Shown: piece after piece, positions 18,130 to 27,003 of the stretch
Position numbering within the stretch: the stretch's first letter is position 1
Layout of the letters: every line of letters starts with the position of its first letter
Origin: Sporocytophaga myxococcoides DSM 11118
GTDB lineage: Bacteria > Bacteroidota > Bacteroidia > Cytophagales > Cytophagaceae
Direction of reading: 5' to 3'
DNA: 64,000 nt
NCBI RefSeq assembly: GCF_000426725.1
Contig: NZ_AUFX01000009.1
Span: forward strand, 124,001-188,000
Program-made: the position numbers and the translations under genes
The notes under the pieces: generated by a model
Databases searched by the model: none
What the model was told of the DNA's origin: nothing
Seen by the model: only the letters and a program-made list of their open reading frames with translations

Positions 18130-18696
18130 TCAACTTATATCGTCCAGAGGCTTGCGCTGGTGCGCTTTAAGCTTTTTAAATTCAGAAGGAGAAAAACCAG
18201 TTATCTGTTTGAACTGATTACTGAGGTGTGCTACACTGCTATATCCTAACTTATATGCCAATTCACTCAAGGTAAGCTCGTTATATATTAAATATTCTTT
18301 TACCTTTTCTATTTTTTGCAGGATTATATATTTCTCAATTGTAAGGTTTTCTATTGAAGAAAATAAATTAGATAAGGTATGATAATCCTTTCCCACTTCC
18401 TTTGCCAGAAATTCAGAATAGTTAACATCAAGCTCTCCTTCATGATGATGTATCTGTTCGATCAGAAGTGTTTTAATTTTCTCAACTAGTTTAACCTTCT
18501 TATCTTCCAGTAATTCGAATCCATTTTCTTCCAGGACTTCCTTTATTTTAGGCATATCAGGTTCTTTAGGAGAATCGAGTATTACTTCTCCCAAACGTAT
18601 ATCTTTAACATTTATGGAAAGCTTTTCCAACTCATCCTTAACCACTTTGATACAGCGATTACAAACCATATTTTTGATGTATAAATGAAATTCCAT
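18130..18696 (-). CDS. AraC-family regulator with N-terminal HMA-like domain
   Basis: A 188-residue protein joining a small HMA-like domain (about residues 1-65, Cys12/Cys15 in MVCNRCIK) to an AraC-type double helix-turn-helix domain (about 85-180). The second HTH reads LTLSELAYKLGYSSVAHLSNQFKQITGFSPSEFKK, matching the AraC consensus. The layout implies a metal-sensing activator: Cu(I) binding by the Cys pair would alter DNA binding. It lies upstream of copA on the same strand and is divergent from the secreted HMA gene, so it is well placed to control both directions. Such fusions recur in Bacteroidota. The metal-sensing role is inferred, not proven here. Confidence 0.9.
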   Translation of the reverse strand: MEFHLYIKNMVCNRCIKVVKDELEKLSINVKDIRLGEVILDSPKEPDMPKIKEVLEENGFELLEDKKVKLVEKIKTLLIEQIHHHEGELDVNYSEFLAKEVGKDYHTLSNLFSSIENLTIEKYIILQKIEKVKEYLIYNELTLSELAYKLGYSSVAHLSNQFKQITGFSPSEFKKLKAHQRKPLDDIS

Positions 18697-18875
18697 AAGT
18701 CTTCAAATTATTTAACAAAATAAAAGATCGCTTCATTACTTCACAAATCTTTTAAAAGAAAGCTTATAATTTCATGAATTAAACAAATAATTTTCCTTAA
18801 TTCACAGACAATTAAAACAGATGAATAAGTTTTACAACAAAGTTGGAGTTTAGGCGTTTCCACTTTTTATACCCT
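18697..18875. promoter_or_regulatory. Divergent intergenic region of the copper locus
   Basis: This 179-bp gap between the leftward HMA-AraC gene and the rightward secreted HMA gene must hold both promoters. No clear operator was identified by eye; the gap is AT-rich with short A/T tracts. Regulation by the HMA-AraC protein is inferred from position only. Confidence 0.4.
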
Positions 18876-19385
18876 ATGAAAACAAAATTCTTCCTTTTTA
18901 CATTTTTGATCTTTTCAGGCTTCACATCTATTGCCCAATTCAAGTCAGCCAGGATAGGAATAGATGGTCTTACTTGCTCCATGTGTTCCAACAGCGTTGA
19001 AAAGCTTTTACTCCAACTGGATTTTGTAGAGTCTGTAAAAATGGATCTGAACACAAATGAAGCTACTATTAATTTCCGTAAGAAATATAAAACTGACTTT
19101 AAAAAAGTTAGTCAAAAAATCTATGATTCAGGATTTTCTGTCAGAGAAATTTCAACTTCCCTTAATTTTGATACTATAAGCCTTGAAGGAAATTCCTTTC
19201 AGGTTAACGGAGATAAATTTTACATTTTGAGCGAAGAGAAAACCAACCTTTCAGGTGAAAGATCTTTCCGGTTTCTTGATAAGAATCTGATCAGCAAAAA
19301 AGAATTCAGTCATTGGTCTTATTTCATTAAGGAAAATGACAAGGTTCATAATGAAAAACAGAAAGCATACCACATCAGTCTATGA
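18876..19385 (+). CDS. Secreted HMA-domain protein
   Basis: A 169-residue exported protein. Start at ATG 18876 gives a clean signal peptide (MKTKFFLFTFLIFSGFTSIAQ); the in-frame ATG 11 codons earlier adds nothing typical. Residues 25-95 are an HMA domain with Cys34/Cys37 in LTCSMCSNS and the DSGFSVREI end. The rest has no recognised family. It should bind copper or a similar metal in the periplasm. Its stop overlaps the next gene's ATG (ATGA at 19382-19385), so the two are translationally coupled and probably work together in envelope metal handling. Confidence 0.85.
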   Translation: MKTKFFLFTFLIFSGFTSIAQFKSARIGIDGLTCSMCSNSVEKLLLQLDFVESVKMDLNTNEATINFRKKYKTDFKKVSQKIYDSGFSVREISTSLNFDTISLEGNSFQVNGDKFYILSEEKTNLSGERSFRFLDKNLISKKEFSHWSYFIKENDKVHNEKQKAYHISL

Positions 19386-20350
19386 AAAAAATACTGATTA
19401 TATTTTTTCTTGTTCTATCATTCTTCAAAGGCATTTGCCAGGAGCTCTTCCCTTATGCTGAATCTGCAAGTAATATCCCTAAAAATGTTCTTGGTATGCG
19501 TTTTTTGTTTGAAGGATATAAAGAAATTCCTTCGCAAAGACAACGAAACTGGGGAGCATTGAGGGCAATGTATGGCATTACAGGAAAAACAACTGTGATG
19601 CTAACGGCTGCAGGATCGAATCACCATCTGGCGAAATTCCCTGCAAACCTTCAAAATTATTTTGCAAATCACCATCAGCGAGTCTATAAACCAAATCCTT
19701 ATCTATTGGAAGGTATAAATATTTATCTGAAACAAAGAGTGATCAGCATTGACGGCTTCCAGAAACATCTCAGAGTAGCTTTGTTCGGACAAGCATGCAA
19801 GTCCTTTGTACCACATGATGAATCAGAACCTTTTCTAATGGGAGATAATTCTGGCTATGGCGGAGGAACAATTATCACAGGATTGTACAAGAGATTTGCG
19901 ATATCCTTCACTTATGCATACGCTCATCCCTTGCTATATAAAGATAAAGCACAACAGATAACATTTCAGGCTGGAGACGCAAACAACTATGATATTTCAT
20001 TAGGATATCGCCTTTTCCCTTCAAAATATTCCACTTACAATGATTTGAATATAAATCTATATGTAGAATGGGTGAATAGAAGCTATGGTGCTGCGGAGAT
20101 GACTGTAAGAGATGCTCTTTATGACTTTAGCTATTTAAAAAACTTTGACCAGAATGTTTACTATAGTCTTATTGATGGTAAATATTCAGAGATAAGACCT
20201 TCAATACAGCTGATCCTGAACTCAAACAACAGGATAGATATAGGATGTGCTTATCCTTTCTATGGCAGGTCATACACACACTTCTATCCTCTTTTTTTCT
20301 TTAATATTCAGAAGTATTTTTATTTCTCAAAAAAGAAGAAAAACGTTTAA
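19382..20350 (+). CDS. Predicted outer-membrane beta-barrel-like protein of the copper locus
   Basis: A 322-residue protein with a signal peptide (MKKILIIFFLVLSFFKGICQ). The remainder shows alternating hydrophobic/polar strands rich in Tyr, Phe and Gly (for example FAISFTYAYAHPLLY, DLNINLYVEWVNRSYG, RPSIQLILNSNNRIDIG) and a terminal aromatic strand, as expected of an outer-membrane barrel. No named family was recognised. Overlap of its start with the secreted HMA gene implies a shared metal function. The stop codon TAA at 20348-20350 overlaps the stop of the convergent downstream gene in a TTAA. Confidence 0.75.
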   Translation: MKKILIIFFLVLSFFKGICQELFPYAESASNIPKNVLGMRFLFEGYKEIPSQRQRNWGALRAMYGITGKTTVMLTAAGSNHHLAKFPANLQNYFANHHQRVYKPNPYLLEGINIYLKQRVISIDGFQKHLRVALFGQACKSFVPHDESEPFLMGDNSGYGGGTIITGLYKRFAISFTYAYAHPLLYKDKAQQITFQAGDANNYDISLGYRLFPSKYSTYNDLNINLYVEWVNRSYGAAEMTVRDALYDFSYLKNFDQNVYYSLIDGKYSEIRPSIQLILNSNNRIDIGCAYPFYGRSYTHFYPLFFFNIQKYFYFSKKKKNV

Positions 20351-20859
20351 CTCTTTCTTCCTGATTTAAGCAGATCAAACACTACACCTGATACAAGCGC
20401 ATAGACAATGTGATGTATTCCGCTAGCAGATATTTCCTTTACGCCCCACTCCTTTACCGGAGGAGCAACTTTTAAACCAGGAAGCATAACCAACTCTGTT
20501 CCGAAAACTGAAGAAAAATGTAGGGCATTTGCCGGAATACCTTTAAGACCCATAGCTCCTATAATGCCTCTGAAACCTCCCCATGCTGTGCCATAAGTAT
20601 AATGTATTCCATTTAACAATTTACTTTTAGCCTCTTCATTATCTGCATGAATGTCGAGTACTTTTTCAGCTGCCTTTAAAGGTGAATCACTTCCTTCCCT
20701 TTTGGTAATTTCCATTTCTATGAACTGTGAAAGGCTCATAGCAAAAGTACCAACTAATCCGGCAAATAAGCCTCGACCAAGGTCTCCAGTAAAAGTTCCA
20801 ATTGACTGTATAGCTTTATCCTTAATTTTTTTTTCCTTTTTTCTGAATATTCGAATCAT
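20347..20859 (-). CDS. Hypothetical membrane-associated protein, possibly DUF1440/YagU-like
   Basis: A 170-residue protein. A basic N-terminus (MIRIFRKKEKKIKDK) leads to GLFAGLVGTFAMSLSQFIEMEITKREGSDSP, then Gly-rich hydrophobic stretches WGGFRGIIGAMGL and HHIVYALVSGVVFDLL, compatible with three or four short TM helices. The GxxAGxxGTxxM start recalls DUF1440 (YagU), but I could not confirm it. It is convergent with the barrel gene and shares four stop-codon bases with it. Function unknown. Confidence 0.65.
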   Translation of the reverse strand: MIRIFRKKEKKIKDKAIQSIGTFTGDLGRGLFAGLVGTFAMSLSQFIEMEITKREGSDSPLKAAEKVLDIHADNEEAKSKLLNGIHYTYGTAWGGFRGIIGAMGLKGIPANALHFSSVFGTELVMLPGLKVAPPVKEWGVKEISASGIHHIVYALVSGVVFDLLKSGRKS

Positions 20860-20903
20860 CAGTCTATCCTCCCTCTAACAGAAATAAAACAAGTGAGAAA
20901 GTA

Positions 20904-21383
20904 TCAGGGTTCGAATTCAGAAGGACTACTAATTTCTTTCCAGACAAAGTAAGGCTTTTCAGCATCTGCCACATTCAATTGATGTAAGGGATACTGTCTT
21001 TGCTCATTAGATTTACCTACTTCAGAATATATATGACTGACACCAAAACCATGTATTGCTGCTTGCTCCAAAGAGGAGCCATAATAAACTGTTCTTATCC
21101 CTGAAATATAGATTGCGGCAAGACACATGGGACAGGGATGTCCGCTTGCATATATCACACATCCTTCGAGAAACTCCGAATTTATTTTGGAAGAAGCTTT
21201 CCTGATTGCCTGAATCTCTGCATGTGCAGTTGGGTCATGAGTGTGAAGTACATCATTTGTCCCCATAGATATGACTTCTCCATCCTTTACTATCAATGCT
21301 GCAAAAGGTTTCCCTTCATTCAACCTCACATTTTCAGCAGCATATTCAATTGCTTCCTTTAAAAAATCTTCATTTGTTTTCAT
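20904..21383 (-). CDS. Nucleoside/guanine deaminase (cytidine deaminase-like zinc enzyme)
   Basis: A 159-residue enzyme of the CDA fold. The zinc and proton-shuttle motif is THDPTAHAEIQAIRKAS (His54, Glu56), with the second zinc motif PCPMC (Cys84, Cys87). The length and the surroundings of both motifs resemble guanine deaminases of the GuaD type more than the tRNA adenosine deaminase TadA, so deamination of guanine to xanthine is the best guess. A related purine or nucleoside substrate is possible. It is a leftward gene between two hypothetical genes. Confidence 0.88.
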   Translation of the reverse strand: MKTNEDFLKEAIEYAAENVRLNEGKPFAALIVKDGEVISMGTNDVLHTHDPTAHAEIQAIRKASSKINSEFLEGCVIYASGHPCPMCLAAIYISGIRTVYYGSSLEQAAIHGFGVSHIYSEVGKSNEQRQYPLHQLNVADAEKPYFVWKEISSPSEFEP

Positions 21384-21432
21384 ACAACTTTTCCAACCAG
21401 AAAAAAGAACACATGTTCATGCTTCAAGTATC

Positions 21433-21819
21433 TCATATAAAAAATTTAACCCACTCCTTTGCCTTTTCTGCACTTCTAAACAGTTTTGTCGGCAATAAAG
21501 GCTTATTTATGCTTAGGTAGACATTTCCCAGTATTTCACTGACATGCGATCCGACTATAATAGCTCCACAAAGCAGTAAGGCATTCCCTTCTTTTGACAG
21601 ATATTTATTGGCATCGCTATGGACATATTTGATTTTTCTTATATCTGCAATAGCAGGATAAAGTTTCCCTTGTTGAAAGATGATTCTATCTCTAACAATC
21701 TTTTTAGCTTCTTCCAATCCAATAACAACCTCTTTGTATTCTCCCCATAAGATTTCATCTTCAATCCAAAGCTTTACAAAGTTATTTTCAAATACAGAAA
21801 ATGAATCCTTTTTAGTCAT
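21433..21819 (-). CDS. Hypothetical small protein, STAS/SpoIIAA-like
   Basis: A 128-residue protein from ATG 21819; an ATG seven codons upstream is also possible. The pattern of an N-terminal strand pair (FVKLWIEDEILWGEYKEV), a helix (GLEEAKKIVRDRI), then PAIADIRKIKYV and a helix with repeated small residues resembles the STAS-like proteins common in Bacteroidota. The similarity is by shape, not by a defining motif. Role unknown. Confidence 0.6.
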   Translation of the reverse strand: MTKKDSFSVFENNFVKLWIEDEILWGEYKEVVIGLEEAKKIVRDRIIFQQGKLYPAIADIRKIKYVHSDANKYLSKEGNALLLCGAIIVGSHVSEILGNVYLSINKPLLPTKLFRSAEKAKEWVKFFI

Positions 21820-22009
21820 AAAGTAAAAGACGTAAAACATTTTTATGAAAGAAAATTTTGAATGACTATTCTTAAAAATTTAAAAGAAACAAATATTTTC
21901 TCCCTTGATTTTTTATTGTTAAAAAGGAACACCAACATGTTTTCACTTCAATAGTTGAAGATATACTATTTATTGTATTGAACAATAAAACGCCTTAAGA
22001 TCTCCAATT

Positions 22010-24352
22010 ATGAAACGAAAAAACCTTAACTTAAACAGATACCAACTCCCAATACCTAAAATCTATCCTAAGACAGTAACTCCTCTGGATATTCGCAATG
22101 CTCCCAAGCCTGATCCTATAGAAGAACTAAGGCCACCTAAGGATGCTCCTAATATCCTAATCGTGCTGATCGATGATATGGGTTTCGGTGCTAACAGTGC
22201 TTTCGGGGGACCATGCTACATGCCTAATGCAGAAAAGCTTGCTCAGAATGGACTAAAGTACAATCGTTTCCATACTACAGCATTATGCTCTCCCACGAGA
22301 GCAGCACTACTTTCAGGAAGGAATCATCATTCCGTTAATATGGCTGGAATCACGGAAAGCGCCACACCTAATCCAGGTTATAATTCAGTGAGGCCTGAAA
22401 GTATGGCTACAATTGCACAAACCCTTGTTATGAATGGATACAATACTGCTGCATTCGGAAAAATGCATCAAACTCCAGTATGGGAAACGAGCATCGCCGG
22501 GCCATTCGATCGTTGGCCTACAGGAGAAGGTTTTGAAAAATTTTATGGATTCTTAGGAGGAGAAACCAACCAATGGAATCCTTCTTTGATAGCAGACACC
22601 ATCCCTATTGATGCTCCGAATGATCCTGAATACCATTTTAGTGTTGATATTACCAATAAAGCGATTAACTACATCAGACAGCAAAAGACAATGGTTCCGG
22701 ATAAACCATTCTTTGTCTACCTGGCATTCGGGGCTACACATGCTCCCCACCATGCACCAAAGGAATGGATAGAAAAATACAAAGGAAAATTCGATCATGG
22801 ATGGGATAAGCAAAGGGAAATTACCCTTGAAAAACAGAAAGCCCTCGGCGTTGTTCCGAAGGATTGTGTTTTATCTGCAAGACCGCAAGAAATACCTGCT
22901 TGGGATAGTCTGAATGAAAATGAGAAGACGACAGCCTCAAGACTCATGGAAGCGTATGCCGGATTTGCAGAGCATACTGATCATCAAGTGGGAAGATTAT
23001 TATCTACACTACAAGAAATTGAAGCTTTGGACAATACCTTAATATTCTACATACTCGGAGATAATGGAGCTAGCGGTGAAGGAGGCATTAATGGAAGTGT
23101 AAACGAAATGGCAGCATTGAATAATTCTCCGGATACAACTGAAAATATTTTGAATCATTTAGACGACATAGGAACTCCTATGGCTTATAATCACTATCCT
23201 GTTGGTTGGGCTCATGCTATGGATACACCATACCAATGGACCAAACAGATTGCATCACATTGGGGAGGAACAAGAACAGGAATGATTACTCATTGGCCCA
23301 ATGGTATAGCTTCAAAGAACGAAATACGCCAACAGTGGTGCCATGTCATTGATGTGGTCCCTACAATACTAGAAGCAGCTAAGATACCACATCCTCAGTT
23401 TGTTAATGGCATTCAGCAGGATCCTATAGAAGGTATAAGTTTTGGATATAGCTTCGATGATCCGCAAGCTCCGGACAGACATACCACTCAATACTTCGAA
23501 ATTTTCTCCAACAGAGGTATATACAATGAAGGATGGTCAGCTTGTACTATTCATTCTATCCCTTGGGTTCTTAGCGGAACGAATAAAAATTTTAATGATG
23601 ATTATTGGGAACTTTACGCCCCAGGTGATTGGAGCCAGGCTTATAATGTGGCATCTGAATATCCTGAAAAACTTAAAGAACTTCAGGCATTGTTCCTGAT
23701 TGAGGCATCCAAATATAAAGTTTTCCCCCTAGATGACAGAAAAGCAGAACGTTTCAATTCAGACCTTGCCGGCAGACCCGATCTTCTGCAGGGCCGTACA
23801 TCTATGACATTGTATCCTGGTATGAGCCATCTGAATGAGAACACTGTTCTTAACATAAAAAATAAATCATTTTCAGTTACAGCTGAAGTTGAACTTAAAG
23901 ATGATACTGCTAACGGCGCTATAATAGCCCAAGGAGGAAGATTTGCTGGTTGGTCACTTTATATGAAAAACGGCTATCCCGTTTTCTGTTATAACTGGTT
24001 TAACAGACAACATTATTACATTGGCAGCAGAGAACAACTTAATGCTGGAAAACACTTTATACACTTCGAATTCAAATATGATGGTGGCGGAATTGGTAAA
24101 GGAGGAACAGGGATTTTATATGCAGACGATCATGAATTAGCTCAGGGACGTATTGAAAATACTATTCCATTTGTATTCTCTGCTGATGATTTTATGGATA
24201 TAGGAAAAGATTCAGGAGCTCCGGTTACCGAAGATTATGGTTCTTATCAGGGAGTTTTTACAGGCACTATAAACTGGGTAAAAATCAACATCGGCTCTGA
24301 AGTAAATGATGATCCTGTTGGGAAGGAACACGCATATTTGGTAAGACAATAA
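22010..24352 (+). CDS. Arylsulfatase (type I, formylglycine-dependent), no signal peptide
   Basis: A 780-residue sulfatase of the AtsA/S1_4-like group. The FGly motif is C93-S-P-T-R followed by AALLSGRNHHS. The calcium-binding Asp pair is IVLIDDMGFG (Asp55/56). Later motifs HAPHHAPKEWIEKYKGKFDHGWD and GDNGASGEGG complete the alkaline-phosphatase-like fold. A C-terminal ~150-residue beta-rich extension (from about 625) resembles a LamG-type domain. Unlike the three sulfatases at 38.4-44.6 kb, the N-terminus has no hydrophobic signal, suggesting a cytoplasmic location. It hydrolyses organic sulfate esters after Cys93 is oxidised by a formylglycine-generating enzyme, which is not encoded here. 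It is a single-gene unit. Confidence 0.92.
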   Translation: MKRKNLNLNRYQLPIPKIYPKTVTPLDIRNAPKPDPIEELRPPKDAPNILIVLIDDMGFGANSAFGGPCYMPNAEKLAQNGLKYNRFHTTALCSPTRAALLSGRNHHSVNMAGITESATPNPGYNSVRPESMATIAQTLVMNGYNTAAFGKMHQTPVWETSIAGPFDRWPTGEGFEKFYGFLGGETNQWNPSLIADTIPIDAPNDPEYHFSVDITNKAINYIRQQKTMVPDKPFFVYLAFGATHAPHHAPKEWIEKYKGKFDHGWDKQREITLEKQKALGVVPKDCVLSARPQEIPAWDSLNENEKTTASRLMEAYAGFAEHTDHQVGRLLSTLQEIEALDNTLIFYILGDNGASGEGGINGSVNEMAALNNSPDTTENILNHLDDIGTPMAYNHYPVGWAHAMDTPYQWTKQIASHWGGTRTGMITHWPNGIASKNEIRQQWCHVIDVVPTILEAAKIPHPQFVNGIQQDPIEGISFGYSFDDPQAPDRHTTQYFEIFSNRGIYNEGWSACTIHSIPWVLSGTNKNFNDDYWELYAPGDWSQAYNVASEYPEKLKELQALFLIEASKYKVFPLDDRKAERFNSDLAGRPDLLQGRTSMTLYPGMSHLNENTVLNIKNKSFSVTAEVELKDDTANGAIIAQGGRFAGWSLYMKNGYPVFCYNWFNRQHYYIGSREQLNAGKHFIHFEFKYDGGGIGKGGTGILYADDHELAQGRIENTIPFVFSADDFMDIGKDSGAPVTEDYGSYQGVFTGTINWVKINIGSEVNDDPVGKEHAYLVRQ

Positions 24353-24433
24353 AAGTTGAAAGCTAAAAGTTTAATGTTATTCAAAAATTAGTGATTGAGA
24401 CAAAGGCTTTTATTCAAGAATAATTATTTATTT

Positions 24434-24477
24434 TAAAAGCAAAAGACCTCTGAAATTTCAGAGGTCTTTTGCTTTTA
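24434..24477. terminator. Perfect 44-bp palindromic bidirectional terminator
   Basis: Each arm is 22 nt (first arm from TAAAAGC to CTGAAA at 24434-24455) and the second arm at 24456-24477 is its exact reverse complement. The core GACCTCTGAAATTTCAGAGGTC is flanked by A and T tracts on both sides. It separates the rightward sulfatase from the leftward chrA and should stop transcription in both directions. Confidence 0.9.
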
Positions 24478-24505
24478 TACCAATTATGAATATTTTTTGA
24501 TTCAT

Positions 24506-25672
24506 TTAGAAATTAAATACAAGTTTTAATAAAAGACCGACCCCTGCCATGGCAACAATAATGAGGGGTTCTTGTATTTTTTTGAATTTAAATAAAACAA
24601 AAGCTGTGGATAACGCAATCAGCAATGTAGGGATATCAACGAGTGTCCTTTTACCTATTACAAGAACAGATCCGGCAATTGCGCCTATGGCTGCTGCAGT
24701 GACTCCATCCACAAATGCCTTGATAGCAGGATGCTTACCAAACTTTTTAAAGTAAGGAGCAGGAAGAACAGTAAAAAGATAACATGGCAAAAAAGTAGCC
24801 GCTGCCGCTGCACATGCACCCCATATGCCAGCTGCAAGGTATCCGATAAAACCTACTGTAATTACTACAGGTCCTGGTGTAATCATGGCCACAGCAACGG
24901 CATCCAAAAACTGTTGCTCGGTAAGCCATTGATATTCTTTGACAGTTCCTCCATAAAGAAACGGAACTATTGCCAAACCACTTCCGAATACGAATGCTCC
25001 TGCTTTTGTAAAAAATAAGATGATCTGCCATATCCTGTTATTCTCAGTTTCAAACAATGAAAAGCTTAACAATAACGGTGGAGCAATCATCTTAAAACTT
25101 TTAGCCATCATAAATTTAGGAGGAGCTTTCATAAACCAGACAAGAACTCCAGCTGCGAGGATCAGCCACATATTCTCTTCTTCCAATAAAAACGTAGAAA
25201 TAGCCAAGACTGCAAATATTCCCCAAAGTACCTTATCACTCCCGATGCTTTTTGTCGTAAGTTTATAGCTGCTTAAAGTTATAATACCAATAACACATGC
25301 TCCAACTCCATAAAATATTGCCTGCATCGCTGGTATTCCACCAAATTCCGCATAAGCGTATCCAAGAGCAAGAACCATCAGAAAAGACGGCAATACAAAA
25401 GCTAACCCAACTAATGTGGCACCAATAAATTTATAATGCACATACCCAAGATAGATAGACATCTGTGCAGCCAATGGCCCAGGAGCAAGCTGAGACAGAG
25501 CCATTCCTTCCCGATAATCATCTTCGGATATCCATTTATATTTGTCTACAAGATCCCGGTGCATATAACCTACTAACGCCACAGGACCTCCAAAACCAAT
25601 GGTTCCAAGTTTAAGGAAATACATTATTAAATCCTTAAGAGAATATGAGACTAAATTAGTTTTTCCTTCCAT
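24506..25672 (-). CDS. chrA: Chromate transporter
   Basis: A 388-residue bidomain CHR-family transporter. Both CHR halves are visible: FGGPVALVGYMHRDLVDKYKWISEDDYREGMALSQLAPGPLAAQ near the start, and the second half with FGSGLAIVPFLYGG and AVAVAMITPGPVVITVGFIGY. About ten hydrophobic segments are present. ChrA exports chromate (CrO4 2-) by proton antiport. It is the last gene of a leftward operon after the ChrB-domain gene (104-bp gap) and ends at a strong bidirectional terminator. Confidence 0.94.
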   Translation of the reverse strand: MEGKTNLVSYSLKDLIMYFLKLGTIGFGGPVALVGYMHRDLVDKYKWISEDDYREGMALSQLAPGPLAAQMSIYLGYVHYKFIGATLVGLAFVLPSFLMVLALGYAYAEFGGIPAMQAIFYGVGACVIGIITLSSYKLTTKSIGSDKVLWGIFAVLAISTFLLEEENMWLILAAGVLVWFMKAPPKFMMAKSFKMIAPPLLLSFSLFETENNRIWQIILFFTKAGAFVFGSGLAIVPFLYGGTVKEYQWLTEQQFLDAVAVAMITPGPVVITVGFIGYLAAGIWGACAAAAATFLPCYLFTVLPAPYFKKFGKHPAIKAFVDGVTAAAIGAIAGSVLVIGKRTLVDIPTLLIALSTAFVLFKFKKIQEPLIIVAMAGVGLLLKLVFNF

Positions 25673-25776
25673 AGTATATTTTTTCTTTTAGCTTCAACTT
25701 AACTTTAAAAGAAAGTTTTTATCTTTTAAAGCCAAATAACTTATGTTCATTAACTTTAAACTTATAACTTACAACT

Positions 25777-26232
25777 TTAAATTCCTTTAAATTCCCACCC
25801 ATGCGTTTCTTCACTTACATGCTTACACCAGCTGTATAGAGCATCATAAATAATCATTCCCTGTTTTAACATTTCATGATCATTTTTAAAATTATAAGAC
25901 AAGCCAGCTGATATTGCAAATAGTCCGGAGGCCTGAGGTGCCAGATCATAACGGTCTGTATCAGCAGCTCTTACTATTAACGCAAGCCTGAATAATGCCT
26001 TATCCTGAATCTCATGTTTTTTCAAGAAATAATCAAAAGTACATTTATCACCTTCATGTGTATACTCAACTCCGGGGATATCATAAGGAATCGCATTGAG
26101 CTCACTTGCTTTTTCTATTACCTGGTTTGTCGGAACGAATACGAATTCAGGCGAATCATCAATAAACCTGCTGATCAACCAGGGACAAGCAATCCTGTCT
26201 ATTTTGGGGCGTTCTCTTGTTATCCACTTCAT
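25777..26232 (-). CDS. Chromate resistance protein, ChrB C-terminal domain only
   Basis: A 151-residue protein matching the ChrB C-terminal domain: WITRERPKIDRIACPWLISRFID, YDIPGVEYTHEGDKCTFDYFL and ALIVRAADTDRYD are all present. Full-length ChrB in proteobacteria has an additional N-terminal regulatory region; here only the C-terminal part exists, a form common in other phyla. Together with ChrA this marks a chromate efflux unit. It is 15 bp downstream of the DUF2490 gene on the same strand. Whether it is enzymatic or regulatory is unknown. Confidence 0.9.
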   Translation of the reverse strand: MKWITRERPKIDRIACPWLISRFIDDSPEFVFVPTNQVIEKASELNAIPYDIPGVEYTHEGDKCTFDYFLKKHEIQDKALFRLALIVRAADTDRYDLAPQASGLFAISAGLSYNFKNDHEMLKQGMIIYDALYSWCKHVSEETHGWEFKGI

Positions 26233-26247
26233 AATAATACATAGATT

Positions 26248-27003
26248 TTATTCATCATGCTTTCTGAAATCCAATGAGTGGAAAACAAATAGCCGCACTG
26301 CATTCGTTGAAATATACTTATTTCCTGAAGCTTCCTGTTGAAAGACATTCATATAACCTAAATGAACATTGAGATGAGGAGTAAACTGATATCCAAATCC
26401 TATAAAGAACCTGTTCTGATCAAAATAATTATAGACTATATTTTTCCCAAAGTTTACAAACACTTCATCCATAAGTATAAAGAATGGTGTTTTTGCAACA
26501 ATATCTTTACCTTTCAGAGGAACGAATAAAGATAAATTATATCTGAGCCTGAAATTGAATGATGTTGAATTTTGTAACTTGTCATTAACTACCTTTTTGG
26601 AAAATCTTTCTTCAAGTCTTATCCATTGCAATGTCTGAAACCTGACATACTTCTGCCTCCACCATATCTGCTGCCATGTCCGATTTTCCGGGCGTATTGT
26701 ATTTAAGCCTTTTCCAGGGAAGTGATCTACAAAAGCATATCCCAGATTTAATCTGAAATTGTCGCTGACAAAATAAGTTAAAGCTGGTCTTATCAACAAT
26801 TGAAAAGGCCTCTCAACAAAATGATCTGTCTGCCTATAATGTAGATCCAACCAGAGTCCCCAGTGATTTGACAATCTGGTCTGATTAAAATAACCTAGCC
26901 ATAATTGTTCCCTTTCATGTGTTTGTTTCGTCGATGTCTGCGCTTGCATATCAAAGGATACAAACAACAAAGTGATAAAAATAGATAAAAATACCTGCTT
27001 CAT
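26248..27003 (-). CDS. DUF2490 outer-membrane protein
   Basis: A 251-residue exported protein. The signal peptide is MKQVFLSIFITLLFVSFDMQAQ. The body shows DUF2490 features: NHWGLWLDLHYRQTD, LLIRPALTYFVSDNFRLNLGYAFVDHFP, QWIRLEERF and a final barrel-like RLFVFHSLDFRK strand. It is likely a small outer-membrane barrel. Its ATG at 27003 overlaps the regulator's stop (ATGA), so it is translationally coupled to it and should be made with the chromate genes. Any link to chromate passage is inference. Confidence 0.85.
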   Translation of the reverse strand: MKQVFLSIFITLLFVSFDMQAQTSTKQTHEREQLWLGYFNQTRLSNHWGLWLDLHYRQTDHFVERPFQLLIRPALTYFVSDNFRLNLGYAFVDHFPGKGLNTIRPENRTWQQIWWRQKYVRFQTLQWIRLEERFSKKVVNDKLQNSTSFNFRLRYNLSLFVPLKGKDIVAKTPFFILMDEVFVNFGKNIVYNYFDQNRFFIGFGYQFTPHLNVHLGYMNVFQQEASGNKYISTNAVRLFVFHSLDFRKHDE

